This document shows, one piece after another, positions 52,709 to 60,042 of a stretch of 64,000 nt of DNA (the first letter of the stretch is position 1; the number at the start of each line of letters is the position of its first letter). The translations under genes were made by a program, and so were the position numbers. Source of the DNA: Thermoplasmata archaeon (lineage in GTDB: Archaea > Thermoplasmatota > Thermoplasmata > Methanomassiliicoccales > Methanomethylophilaceae). The notes under the pieces are model-generated. The model had not been told where the DNA came from. It saw only the letters and a program-made list of their open reading frames with translations, and searched no databases. The stretch is taken from contig SUSV01000002.1 in NCBI GenBank assembly GCA_015063245.1, positions 186,001 to 250,000 on the forward strand. The letters run 5' to 3'.

Positions 52709-52780
52709 GCCGTTGTGGCTAAGGGGTATAGCGATGCCTTGGTAAGGCATAGGTCGAGGGTCCGATTCCCTCCAACGGCT
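52709..52780 (+). tRNA. tRNA-Thr (anticodon GGU)
   Basis: Acceptor GCCGTTG pairs with CAACGGC, anticodon loop TTGGTAA gives GGU, T-arm GAGGG-TCCGATT-CCCTC. The CCA end is not encoded, unlike the other three tRNAs in the window. A TATA-like CTTTTTAATAT lies about 35 bases upstream. Confidence 0.94.
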
Positions 52781-52814
52781 CTTCTTTTTATCCTATCATC
52801 TTGTAATCGACACC

Positions 52815-53642
52815 ATGGAATCGCCGTTCAAGGAGTATTTCATCGCCACGACCATAGTCGTCATAGCCGTGACCGTAGCCGAGATAGCCTTCATGGACGG
52901 GTGGTTGCAGCTTATACTTGTCGCAGTGAACATGACGTGCTGCTATCCAGTCGCCGTCACCGGCCTCTATTATTACTTCGAGGGACGCGGAGAGCGTTTC
53001 ATCAACGGTGTGGACTGGAGCAGCATGTCCAGGGAGGAGATACGCGGATTCCTGTCAGGATTCGGTCTTCTGTTCATGCTGGGCAGCATCGTCCTGATGT
53101 ATTCCATCGCCATCCTGGTCCCGCACATGGTCATCGGATTGTCCCTGATGGTCATAGCGATCCTGATGATGCTGATCCCCCTGGCGCTCAAGAAGAGGTT
53201 GATGAGGAGGAGATTCATCGAGAGGTCCAACGGACAGAAGTTCATCGTGTTCATGATGATCACCGTCATAGCGGTCGTCCCGACAGTGTACCTGATCAAC
53301 AGCGAATATGCAGGGAACGATGTCTCGGTCGAGTTCGGAGAGACAGGGTTTAGCGTGAAGGCGCCTATGTTCGACCACTCGTTCAAGTACGACGAGGTCG
53401 AGGATCTGGTGTACGATGAGGATTTTAAGAAGGGGCACCGTGTTGCCGGATACAGTACGCCGACTATACAGAGCGGTACCTACAAGAACGGGGCGCTCGG
53501 GGAGTACGAGCTCGCATCCTACACGGATGTCAAGCCCTGCATCGTGTTCAAGTACAACGGGGATTATTATGCCTTCAACCAGTCATCCGTAAAGGAGACC
53601 GAGAATGTTTACGAGACCCTGAAAGGGAAGATGGGTTTGTGA
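52815..53642 (+). CDS. Membrane protein of unknown function (PH-like C-terminal domain)
   Basis: A 275-residue protein with five hydrophobic helices (about residues 10-30, 32-50, 75-97, 99-120 and 137-157). The C-terminal 110 residues are soluble, beta-rich (VEFGETGFSVKAPMFDHSFKYDEVEDLVYDEDF) and resemble bacterial PH-like membrane domains. A charged loop lies between helices 2 and 3. Function and partners are unknown. Terminated by a hairpin shared with the convergent DUF1015 gene. Confidence 0.75.
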   Translation: MESPFKEYFIATTIVVIAVTVAEIAFMDGWLQLILVAVNMTCCYPVAVTGLYYYFEGRGERFINGVDWSSMSREEIRGFLSGFGLLFMLGSIVLMYSIAILVPHMVIGLSLMVIAILMMLIPLALKKRLMRRRFIERSNGQKFIVFMMITVIAVVPTVYLINSEYAGNDVSVEFGETGFSVKAPMFDHSFKYDEVEDLVYDEDFKKGHRVAGYSTPTIQSGTYKNGALGEYELASYTDVKPCIVFKYNGDYYAFNQSSVKETENVYETLKGKMGL

Positions 53643-53646
53643 TGAG

Positions 53647-53664
53647 AGAGGGCTTGCGCCCTCT
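53647..53664. terminator. Bidirectional hairpin between convergent genes
   Basis: AGAGGGC (53647-53653) and GCCCTCT (53658-53664) form a perfect 7-base-pair stem with a 4-base loop, 5 bases after one stop and 4 bases before the other gene's stop. Confidence 0.6.
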
Positions 53665-53667
53665 GTT

Positions 53668-54852
53668 TCATCTCATCAGGTAGAAAACGAATCCGGACCA
53701 GATCTTCGGGAAGAAGAACGTGGTCTTCTTGGGCATCCTCTTTCCGATCATGGAGAGGTCCCAGATGGTCTGGAGCTTGGGGTCGTTGAGCACGATAGCC
53801 AGATCATGCTTCTTCTCATCCATCTTGGCCTTGACGGAGCTGTACTCCGCGTCGTATGAGATCGTCGCCTTGCCCTCATCGGACTTGTAGACTCCCTTGA
53901 GGATCTTTTCCTGTGCGACGTAGGTGTCGAGCTTCCACATGGGCTCATCGCTCTCGTAATCAGCGAGGAAGCACCTTCCGGACTTGAACATGAGTCCCAT
54001 CATGTGGTCCTTCAGCTTGGCCTCCATTTCCTCCCTTGTGACTTCCTCGGTCTTCAGCTCTGCGGAGATGCCCTTGATGGCGTTCTTCTCTGAGATGTTT
54101 TCCGTGTTGACGAGCCTGTGGGTAGGCCAGATGACCAGTCCCTCGTTGTCCGATGCCACAAGGGTGGCGAGGACGAAGGACTTCTTCTCGTTCCCGGGGT
54201 TCTCCAGGGAGTAGTTGAGGGCGGTCTCGTATCTGTGGTGACCGTCCGCGATCAGCATCTTCTGGTCCTTGAGCTGCTCAGAGATCTCGCTGCAGATGGC
54301 CTTGTCGGAGAGCTTGTAGTACTTGTGCTCCACGCCGGCGTCGTCGTTGTACATGTAGATCAGCCTGGCGTTGTCGGCGATCTTCTTGTTGAGCTCAGGC
54401 GTCAGCCCTTCGAATATTCCGAAGATGGACTCAAGGTGCGCTTCCATGTCCCTGAGGAGGTTGAGCCTGTCAGCCTTGACCTTGGAGAAGGTCTCCTCGT
54501 GGGGGATGATGTGTCCTTCCTCGTATTTCTCTGTCTTCAGGATACCTACGATACCGGTACGGACCTTCTTCGTTCCGTTGTCGTCGAAGGTCTGCTCGTA
54601 GATGTAGAACGAATCCTCATCCTGCTTGAGCGCTCCCGATTCGATCCAGGAATCCAGCTCCTTCCTGGCGCCGTGGTATCTCTTGTCCGCATCCTGCTTG
54701 AGCGTGAGGTTGGTCACGTTGTGGGGGTGTGACTGGAGTTCTTTGAGATAATCGTCGCCGATGACGTCGTACGGAGGGGAAATGCGGTCCGCTTCGTGCT
54801 CGCCGCTGCTTAGGTTGGGCCTGTATCCTGAGAATGGAAGAAATGTTACCAT
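53668..54852 (-). CDS. DUF1015-family protein
   Basis: A 394-residue cytosolic protein of the DUF1015 family. Hallmarks are the N-terminal PPYDVI (start of the conserved core), HEETFSKVKADRLNLLRDMEAHLESIFGIF, and the central ADGHHRYETAL. Some members bind ADP and act as serine kinases related to ParB-like proteins, but the function of archaeal members is not established. The gene is monocistronic. Divergent from it is no gene nearby; the 54901 CYTH gene is on the same strand upstream. Confidence 0.88.
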   Translation of the reverse strand: MVTFLPFSGYRPNLSSGEHEADRISPPYDVIGDDYLKELQSHPHNVTNLTLKQDADKRYHGARKELDSWIESGALKQDEDSFYIYEQTFDDNGTKKVRTGIVGILKTEKYEEGHIIPHEETFSKVKADRLNLLRDMEAHLESIFGIFEGLTPELNKKIADNARLIYMYNDDAGVEHKYYKLSDKAICSEISEQLKDQKMLIADGHHRYETALNYSLENPGNEKKSFVLATLVASDNEGLVIWPTHRLVNTENISEKNAIKGISAELKTEEVTREEMEAKLKDHMMGLMFKSGRCFLADYESDEPMWKLDTYVAQEKILKGVYKSDEGKATISYDAEYSSVKAKMDEKKHDLAIVLNDPKLQTIWDLSMIGKRMPKKTTFFFPKIWSGFVFYLMR

Positions 54853-54900
54853 CTTTGCACCTGTACCGCCGATATTGTCAGTATATTAAAGGGATTGCGA

Positions 54901-55542
54901 TTAGAAATCCAACCTGACATTGGGGTGCATCCCTCTGGCCCATTGCACGCCTCTCCTGTACTTGCTCTGGACAACGGAATCGAACCCGAGGTGCTCTTCT
55001 ATGAAACCGCGGATGCCTATGCTATCGAAACCGGTATCGGTCCTGTCAGACATGCATTCGAGCTCAATCTCATGGAACTTCTTGCTTTCTTCGCCGAAGA
55101 TGTAGATGCAGCTGTCGAAAGTGAGATCGATGCCATCGCCGTAGGCGATAGAGGTGCGGTTGCATTCGAGGGTCAGCGAAGGCTCGGAACTCAAGTCGAT
55201 CCCTGGGAACACCGATGATGAGAAAGCGCATACGTCCTCGAACGAGCCATCGGATTCTCTTTCGATCTCCTCTCTCGACATCATGCCGTCTCCATTCGAT
55301 ATAGGCCTTTTGGCGGTCAGCTTCAGTTTTCCATTGGAACTGCGCTTCAGCCGGACCATGCAATCCATTATGAACAGAGCCAGATCCTCGGAATCATAAT
55401 AGGTGTCGACGGAATGTTTGGTCTTCATCGAATAGTCTACATTATTCATCTTTAGGAACGAGACGAGTTCCCTGACCACGGCCTCTCCGTTTATCTCACG
55501 GTCGGTTGTGAACTTGAATTCGTTCTCGACTGCGGATCCCAT
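54901..55542 (-). CDS. CYTH-domain protein (adenylate cyclase class IV/thiamine triphosphatase-like)
   Basis: A 213-residue protein with the CYTH triphosphate-tunnel signature ENEFKF (E-x-E-x-K) and further acidic and basic beta strands (VRLKRSSNGKLKLTAKRP). CYTH enzymes act on triphosphorylated substrates with a metal ion; the substrate here is unknown. The ATG at 55542 gives M-G-S-A-V-E-N-E. It is divergent from the esterase gene. Confidence 0.82.
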   Translation of the reverse strand: MGSAVENEFKFTTDREINGEAVVRELVSFLKMNNVDYSMKTKHSVDTYYDSEDLALFIMDCMVRLKRSSNGKLKLTAKRPISNGDGMMSREEIERESDGSFEDVCAFSSSVFPGIDLSSEPSLTLECNRTSIAYGDGIDLTFDSCIYIFGEESKKFHEIELECMSDRTDTGFDSIGIRGFIEEHLGFDSVVQSKYRRGVQWARGMHPNVRLDF

Positions 55543-55598
55543 GGGTTGGGAATCGCAATACGGGATAAAGTGATATCTGAGCATGATGTTCCGAAATC

Positions 55599-56240
55599 AT
55601 GGAGAGCAGGTCAGTCGGCGGCAGGGAGGTCAGATTCAGGAAGGGTTCCGACGTATGTCTGATAACGTTCTTCGCCGATTTCGATGAGGGTTCTCTCGAG
55701 GAGCTCTTCTCGAGACTGCCTGATATAACCATCGCGGCCGTGAGGATCAACGACTGGAATCAAGAATTGTCCCCATGGAAGGCATCTCCGGTGTTCGGGA
55801 AGGACGGTTTCGGGGACGGGGCCCCAGAACTAAGGGATTACATCATCGATGAATTGATCCCGGAGATCGGCTGCAGCAGATACATGGTCGGAGGGTACTC
55901 CTTGGCTGGACTTTTCTCACTCTGGCTATGCTACAACACGGATGTTTTCTCCGGTTGCGCGGCAGCATCGCCGTCGGTCTGGTTTCCCGATTGGGATTCG
56001 TTCATAGAAGGAAGGAAGATACGGGCCGAGCACGTTTATCTTAGTCTCGGGGATAAGGAGTCCAAGACCAGGAATCAGATAATGAGGACCGTATCGGACA
56101 GGATCGTGCTGCAGTACGATTCGATAAAGGACGATGCGGATTCTGTCTTGGAATGGAACCAGGGCAACCATTTCCAGGACGCCATCGGCAGGGAGATAAG
56201 AGCGTTCAGCTGGGTTGCCAGTAGAGTAACACCCAATTAA
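55599..56240 (+). CDS. Putative alpha/beta-hydrolase esterase
   Basis: A 213-residue cytosolic hydrolase. The nucleophile elbow reads GGYSLAGLFSLWL (G-x-S-x-x-G), with Asp in the loop before SWDSKE-like region and His in NHFQDA near the C-terminus. It is shorter than typical esterase-D members. The substrate is unknown. Convergent with the HxlR regulator gene, 12 bases apart. Confidence 0.75.
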   Translation: MESRSVGGREVRFRKGSDVCLITFFADFDEGSLEELFSRLPDITIAAVRINDWNQELSPWKASPVFGKDGFGDGAPELRDYIIDELIPEIGCSRYMVGGYSLAGLFSLWLCYNTDVFSGCAAASPSVWFPDWDSFIEGRKIRAEHVYLSLGDKESKTRNQIMRTVSDRIVLQYDSIKDDADSVLEWNQGNHFQDAIGREIRAFSWVASRVTPN

Positions 56241-56252
56241 AAATCGTGTTAC

Positions 56253-56618
56253 TCATAGTCTGCACTTGCAGCAGTTCAGCTTCTCGCATGGCTTGTTGTC
56301 GATCTTCCATTTGAGAGCCCACATCTTGATGTCAAGGATGATGTCGGTGAGCTCATATCCGGCGGTTGTGAGGCGGTATTCGCTCCTGACAGGCATTTCC
56401 GTCGTGTCTACGCGGTGCTCGATCAGCTCCTCCTGCTCCAGTTCCTTGAGTCTCTCTGTCAGCACTTTCGGTGTGATGCTGGCCATCCTCATGTTAATTT
56501 CAGAGAATCTGATCCAATCCCCGTTCCTCCTCATCTCGAAAAGGATGAGCATCGCCCATTTCTTCGAAAGATAGTCAAGCGTATTGTAAACAGTGCAGCT
56601 CTCATGCATACTTTCCAC
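56253..56618 (-). CDS. HxlR-family transcriptional regulator
   Basis: A 121-residue winged-helix protein with the HxlR motifs KKWAMLILFEMRRNGDWIRFSEINMRMASITPKVLTERLKELEQEELI. Unusual is a cysteine-rich C-terminus (C-E-K-L-N-C-C-K-C) plus Cys8, which could sense NO, redox or metal. It is divergent from hcp, whose product acts in nitrosative stress, so Hcp is the likely target. A 14-base palindrome lies between the genes. Confidence 0.88.
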   Translation of the reverse strand: MESMHESCTVYNTLDYLSKKWAMLILFEMRRNGDWIRFSEINMRMASITPKVLTERLKELEQEELIEHRVDTTEMPVRSEYRLTTAGYELTDIILDIKMWALKWKIDNKPCEKLNCCKCRL

Positions 56619-56652
56619 TTAGAAACTCGGACCTATTAATAGCATAGTATCG

Positions 56653-56666
56653 ATTAGATATCTAAT
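56653..56666. promoter_or_regulatory. Palindromic operator between HxlR and hcp
   Basis: ATTAGATATCTAAT is a perfect 14-base palindrome 23 bases before the hcp ATG at 56689, in an A/T-rich divergent promoter. It suits a homodimeric HxlR repressor. Confidence 0.6.
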
Positions 56667-56688
56667 ATCATTAAGATAGGTGGTGAAA

Positions 56689-58245
56689 ATGAAGTGTATG
56701 CAATGTGAAGAGAGCATCGCCGTTACGGGATGCGTAAGGAACGGGGTCTGCGGGAAGTCATCAGAGCTCGCTGATCAGATGGATAAGCTGATCGCTTCGC
56801 TCATAGAGCTGTCTACAGCATCTGCCGATTGTTCAGACAGCTCATTCATCGGAGAGATGGATGAATGTATCGTCAATTCGCTTTTCATGACCCTCACCAA
56901 TACCAATTTCGACATGCAGAGGATCAAGGATGCGATTGACGAGGCGGATTCTCTCATGAAAAAGATCGGAAAGGGTTATTCGCTCTTCGATGGGGAATAC
57001 TCCGTCGACACATACGATGCGGATGAGGATCTGAGGTCCCTCAAGCAGCTCCTGCTCTTCGGACTCAAAGGCTTGGCCGCATACTATCATCATGCATACG
57101 TACTCGGTGCACGCGATCAGTCTATCACCGATTTCATCAGGAAAGGCCTCGCAGCCACGAAGAAGGAGCTGGGCGCAGAGGAGCTCATCGCTCTCAACAT
57201 GGAATGCGGAGAGATCGGAGCCAAGGCGATGGCCCTCCTCGACAAGTACAATGTCGATACCTACGGGAAACCCGAGATCACACAGGTCAGGACCGGAGTG
57301 GGAAAGAATCCGGGAATCCTGATCACCGGACACGACCTCAGGGACCTCGAGCAGCTTCTCCAACAGACCAAGGGGACCGGCATAGATGTGTACACGCACG
57401 GCGAGATGCTTCCTGCCCATGCATACCCCGAGCTCAAGAAGTATGACAATCTCGTCGGCAACTACGGGAACGCGTGGTATCTCCAGAAGGACGAGTTCGA
57501 GAAGTTCAACGGTCCGATCGTGGCGACCACCAACTGCGTCCTCATCCCGAAGGACAGCTACAGGGACAGGCTCTTCACCACCGGCACTGCAGGGGTAGAA
57601 GGGGTCAAGTACATATCTTCGAAGGACGGAATCAAGGATTTCTCGGAAGTCATCGAGATGGCCAAGAAGTGTCCTGCCCCCATTGAGATTGATGATAAGG
57701 TGCTCACCATCGGTTTCGCTCACGACCAGACCCTGGCGCTCGCCGGGAAGATCATCGATGCGGTCAAGTCCGGGGCCATAAAGAGGTTCGTCGTGATGGC
57801 AGGATGCGATGGAAGGGAGAAGGGAAGGCAGTACTATACCAGGTTCGCACAGGAGCTTCCCGGAGATACGGTCATACTCACCGCCGGATGCGCCAAGTAC
57901 AGATATAATAAGCTCGACCTCGGCGACATCGGAGGGATCCCTGGGGTGATCGATGCAGGGCAGTGCAACGACTGCTACTCCCTAGTGGTGATCGCCAACG
58001 CCCTTGCCGAAGCGTTCGGTACCGATGTCAACGGACTTCCGCTGTCGTTCAACATCTCGTGGTACGAGCAGAAGGCCGTCCTGGTCCTGCTGGTGCTCCT
58101 CAAGCTCGGTATCAAGAACATCATGCTGGGTCCCAGGCTTCCCGTGTTCCTTTCACCAGGGGTGGCCAAGGTGCTTGTCGAGAACTTCGGGATCAAGGCG
58201 AACAGCGATCCTGCGGCCGACAGGGTAATCCTCAATATCGAGTGA
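56689..58245 (+). CDS. hcp: Hybrid cluster protein (hydroxylamine reductase-like)
   Basis: A 518-residue Hcp. The N-terminal cluster motif is C3-x2-C6-x8-C15-x5-C21. Hybrid-cluster ligands are visible further on: MECGE, TTNCVL, AGCAKYR, and QCNDCYS. The protein reduces NO or hydroxylamine and protects against nitrosative stress in the cytosol; in methanogens it is often induced by oxidants. AGGTGGTGA lies before the ATG at 56689. Followed by two hairpins. The divergent HxlR protein probably regulates it. Confidence 0.95.
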   Translation: MKCMQCEESIAVTGCVRNGVCGKSSELADQMDKLIASLIELSTASADCSDSSFIGEMDECIVNSLFMTLTNTNFDMQRIKDAIDEADSLMKKIGKGYSLFDGEYSVDTYDADEDLRSLKQLLLFGLKGLAAYYHHAYVLGARDQSITDFIRKGLAATKKELGAEELIALNMECGEIGAKAMALLDKYNVDTYGKPEITQVRTGVGKNPGILITGHDLRDLEQLLQQTKGTGIDVYTHGEMLPAHAYPELKKYDNLVGNYGNAWYLQKDEFEKFNGPIVATTNCVLIPKDSYRDRLFTTGTAGVEGVKYISSKDGIKDFSEVIEMAKKCPAPIEIDDKVLTIGFAHDQTLALAGKIIDAVKSGAIKRFVVMAGCDGREKGRQYYTRFAQELPGDTVILTAGCAKYRYNKLDLGDIGGIPGVIDAGQCNDCYSLVVIANALAEAFGTDVNGLPLSFNISWYEQKAVLVLLVLLKLGIKNIMLGPRLPVFLSPGVAKVLVENFGIKANSDPAADRVILNIE

Positions 58246-58252
58246 GTCAAAC

Positions 58253-58270
58253 GCCCCTCCGGGGGCTTTC
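58253..58270 (+). terminator. Hairpin terminator of hcp
   Basis: GCCCC-TCC-GGGGGC forms a 5- to 6-base-pair stem 8 bases after the hcp stop, followed by TTTCC. A short but G+C-rich terminator. Confidence 0.55.
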
Positions 58271-58316
58271 CATACTGCCGCAGGACCGTATGCCATTGCC
58301 GATGTCCTGCGGTATG
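58271..58316. other. Long stem-loop in the hcp downstream region
   Basis: CCGCAGGAC (58278-58286) and GTCCTGCGG (58304-58312) are perfect 9-base inverted arms, extended by CATA/TATG, around a 17-base loop. It lies just after the hcp terminator. It may be a second terminator or a small RNA; no ORF spans it. Confidence 0.4.
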
Positions 58317-58358
58317 TTCATATGACCTATGATTTTCGTATCGGCTACATTAAAAATG

Positions 58359-58383
58359 GTAGATAAGCGCTTGATTTATCTAC
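58359..58383. promoter_or_regulatory. Candidate operator upstream of the prephenate-dehydratase-like gene
   Basis: GTAGATAA (58359-58366) and TTATCTAC (58376-58383) are perfect 8-base inverted arms with a 9-base spacer. A TATA-like ATTAAAAAT lies just upstream at 58349-58357, so a bound protein would cover the transcription start ahead of the ATG at 58404. Confidence 0.45.
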
Positions 58384-58403
58384 TCCGTCCATAGGACCGA
58401 ACC

Positions 58404-59336
58404 ATGAGCTCGATCAAGGTCGGATACATGGGGATCCCTTTCTCCAACAGCGAGGAGATGGCTATGGTCTTCTCGAAGAAGTTCGACCTGAAGGATGTCG
58501 AGCTCGTCCCCTTGATGTCAGCCAGGAACGTTCTTGATGAGCTGGTGGCCAGGAGGATCGATTACGGCGTGCTCGCGGTGGAGAACAAGTTCGCAGGCAT
58601 CGTCGAGGAATCCAGGGTGGCCAAGATGGGGGTCAGGAACCTGATCGAACTGGATCTGATGTGGTCGCCCATCCATCATTGCGTCTTCAAGAGGGATAAG
58701 GACGATAAGGTCACATCCCTGGTCTCACACGTTCAGGCGCTCATGCAGTCGAGCGGCAACCTGAAGAGGCTGTACCCCGGGGCATCGTTCGTCGAATGCG
58801 AGGATACGGCATATGCGGCGGAGATGCTGGCGAAAGGCGAGCTCCCGGAAGGTTCCGCCGCGGTCTGCCGCAGGGATGCGGGAGAGCATTACGGGTTGTA
58901 TCTCGACAACGAGAATGTGGAGGACAACAAGGACAATATGACGAAGTTCTCCCTTGTCAGGCTGTACCGATCATTCGGGATTCTCATCCATGAGCAGCTG
59001 GTCCATCACCGTCAGGGCAGTCATCGCCTCTACGACGCTGACCGCGCGGGGCACGATGCATGGGTCGTGCCTTCCCTTGATCTCGATGGTATCCTCGGAC
59101 ATCTGGTCGAGGTTGACCGTTCTCTGAACCTTCCCGATGGAAGGGGTGGGTTTGAATGCAACGTTGAACGTCACAGGCATCCCGTCGCACATCCCTCCGC
59201 AGATCCCGCCCATGTTGTTGCTCAGAGCGGTTATCCTGCCATCCTTCACGGAGTACTGGTCGTTGCTCTCGGAGCCCTTCATCGATGCTATGCCGAATCC
59301 CTTTCCGAACTCCACTCCCTTGACAGCCGGGATTGA
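58404..59336 (+). CDS. Prephenate-dehydratase-like protein with an anomalous C-terminal extension
   Basis: Residues 1-189 resemble the prephenate dehydratase catalytic region, with YGVLAVENKFAGIVEE in place of the G-V-x-P-x-E-N motif and TKF (180-182) where the catalytic TRF motif is expected. No ACT domain follows. The frame runs on for about 121 residues antisense to aroC (58971-59336), where the sequence is basic and low-complexity. A normal stop near 58971 is missing; an out-of-frame TGA lies just beyond. The real product probably ends near 58971, or there is a frameshift. Activity is uncertain given the altered motif. Confidence 0.6.
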   Translation: MSSIKVGYMGIPFSNSEEMAMVFSKKFDLKDVELVPLMSARNVLDELVARRIDYGVLAVENKFAGIVEESRVAKMGVRNLIELDLMWSPIHHCVFKRDKDDKVTSLVSHVQALMQSSGNLKRLYPGASFVECEDTAYAAEMLAKGELPEGSAAVCRRDAGEHYGLYLDNENVEDNKDNMTKFSLVRLYRSFGILIHEQLVHHRQGSHRLYDADRAGHDAWVVPSLDLDGILGHLVEVDRSLNLPDGRGGFECNVERHRHPVAHPSADPAHVVAQSGYPAILHGVLVVALGALHRCYAESLSELHSLDSRD

Positions 59337-60041
59337 GAACATCGCCTTAGCAATCGATACGTCGAGCGCATCGAACCAGATGCCCCCGAATCCGATCGGG
59401 AGACCGGTGACCATGCACCCCACAACGCCTCCGACGCTGTCGTTCTCGGATGCCGCTTCCAGGATCTCCTCCCTCATGGCTGCATCGAGGTCCTCGGACA
59501 CAGCGCGCGTACTGAATCCCTTGGATGAGTCGATGACCTCGTACGGATGCTCCTTCAGGTCCTCCACATCGTGTATCTTCCTCGTGTATGCGGCGATCCT
59601 GATGCCTTTCCCTGCGAGGAACTGCTGTGCTATCGCGCCAGCCGCCACCAGCGGTGCGGTCATCCTGCCTGAGAACTGTGCCCCTCCGCTCACGTCGAAA
59701 TCCCTGAACTTCAGAAGTGCGGGGAGATCGGCATGTCCCGGTCTGGGGGTGATGTTGAATCCCGAATAGGAGGACGACCTGGTGTTGGTGTTCATGATCT
59801 TCAGGAGGACATATCTCGACGACACCTTCCCGTCCGTCACACCCTCCTCGAAGATGACCTTGTCCGGTTCCTTCCTCGGGGTTCCGATACCGTCCGCAGG
59901 CTTCCTCAATGCCATGCATCTCTCTATGTTGTCGAGATCGATCTCCATCCCTTTCGGGAGCCCCTCGATTATGCATCCGATGCATTCGTTATGGCTCTTC
60001 CCGAAGAGGCTGATCCTGAGCTTGTTTCCTGTCGAGTACAT
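58971..60041 (-). CDS. aroC: Chorismate synthase
   Basis: AroC converts EPSP to chorismate with reduced flavin, the last shikimate step. The 356-residue protein shows family segments: FGKSHNECIGCIIEGLP at the N-terminus, GTPRKEPD, and the R-P-G-H-A-D motif with SGGAQFSGRMT. The His in FGxSH and the conserved Arg residues are present. It is the last gene of the aroB'-aroDE-aroKA operon, 1 base after aroKA. Its 3' end overlaps the opposite-strand gene at 58404. Confidence 0.96.
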   Translation of the reverse strand: MYSTGNKLRISLFGKSHNECIGCIIEGLPKGMEIDLDNIERCMALRKPADGIGTPRKEPDKVIFEEGVTDGKVSSRYVLLKIMNTNTRSSSYSGFNITPRPGHADLPALLKFRDFDVSGGAQFSGRMTAPLVAAGAIAQQFLAGKGIRIAAYTRKIHDVEDLKEHPYEVIDSSKGFSTRAVSEDLDAAMREEILEAASENDSVGGVVGCMVTGLPIGFGGIWFDALDVSIAKAMFSIPAVKGVEFGKGFGIASMKGSESNDQYSVKDGRITALSNNMGGICGGMCDGMPVTFNVAFKPTPSIGKVQRTVNLDQMSEDTIEIKGRHDPCIVPRAVSVVEAMTALTVMDQLLMDENPE

Positions 60042-60042
60042 T

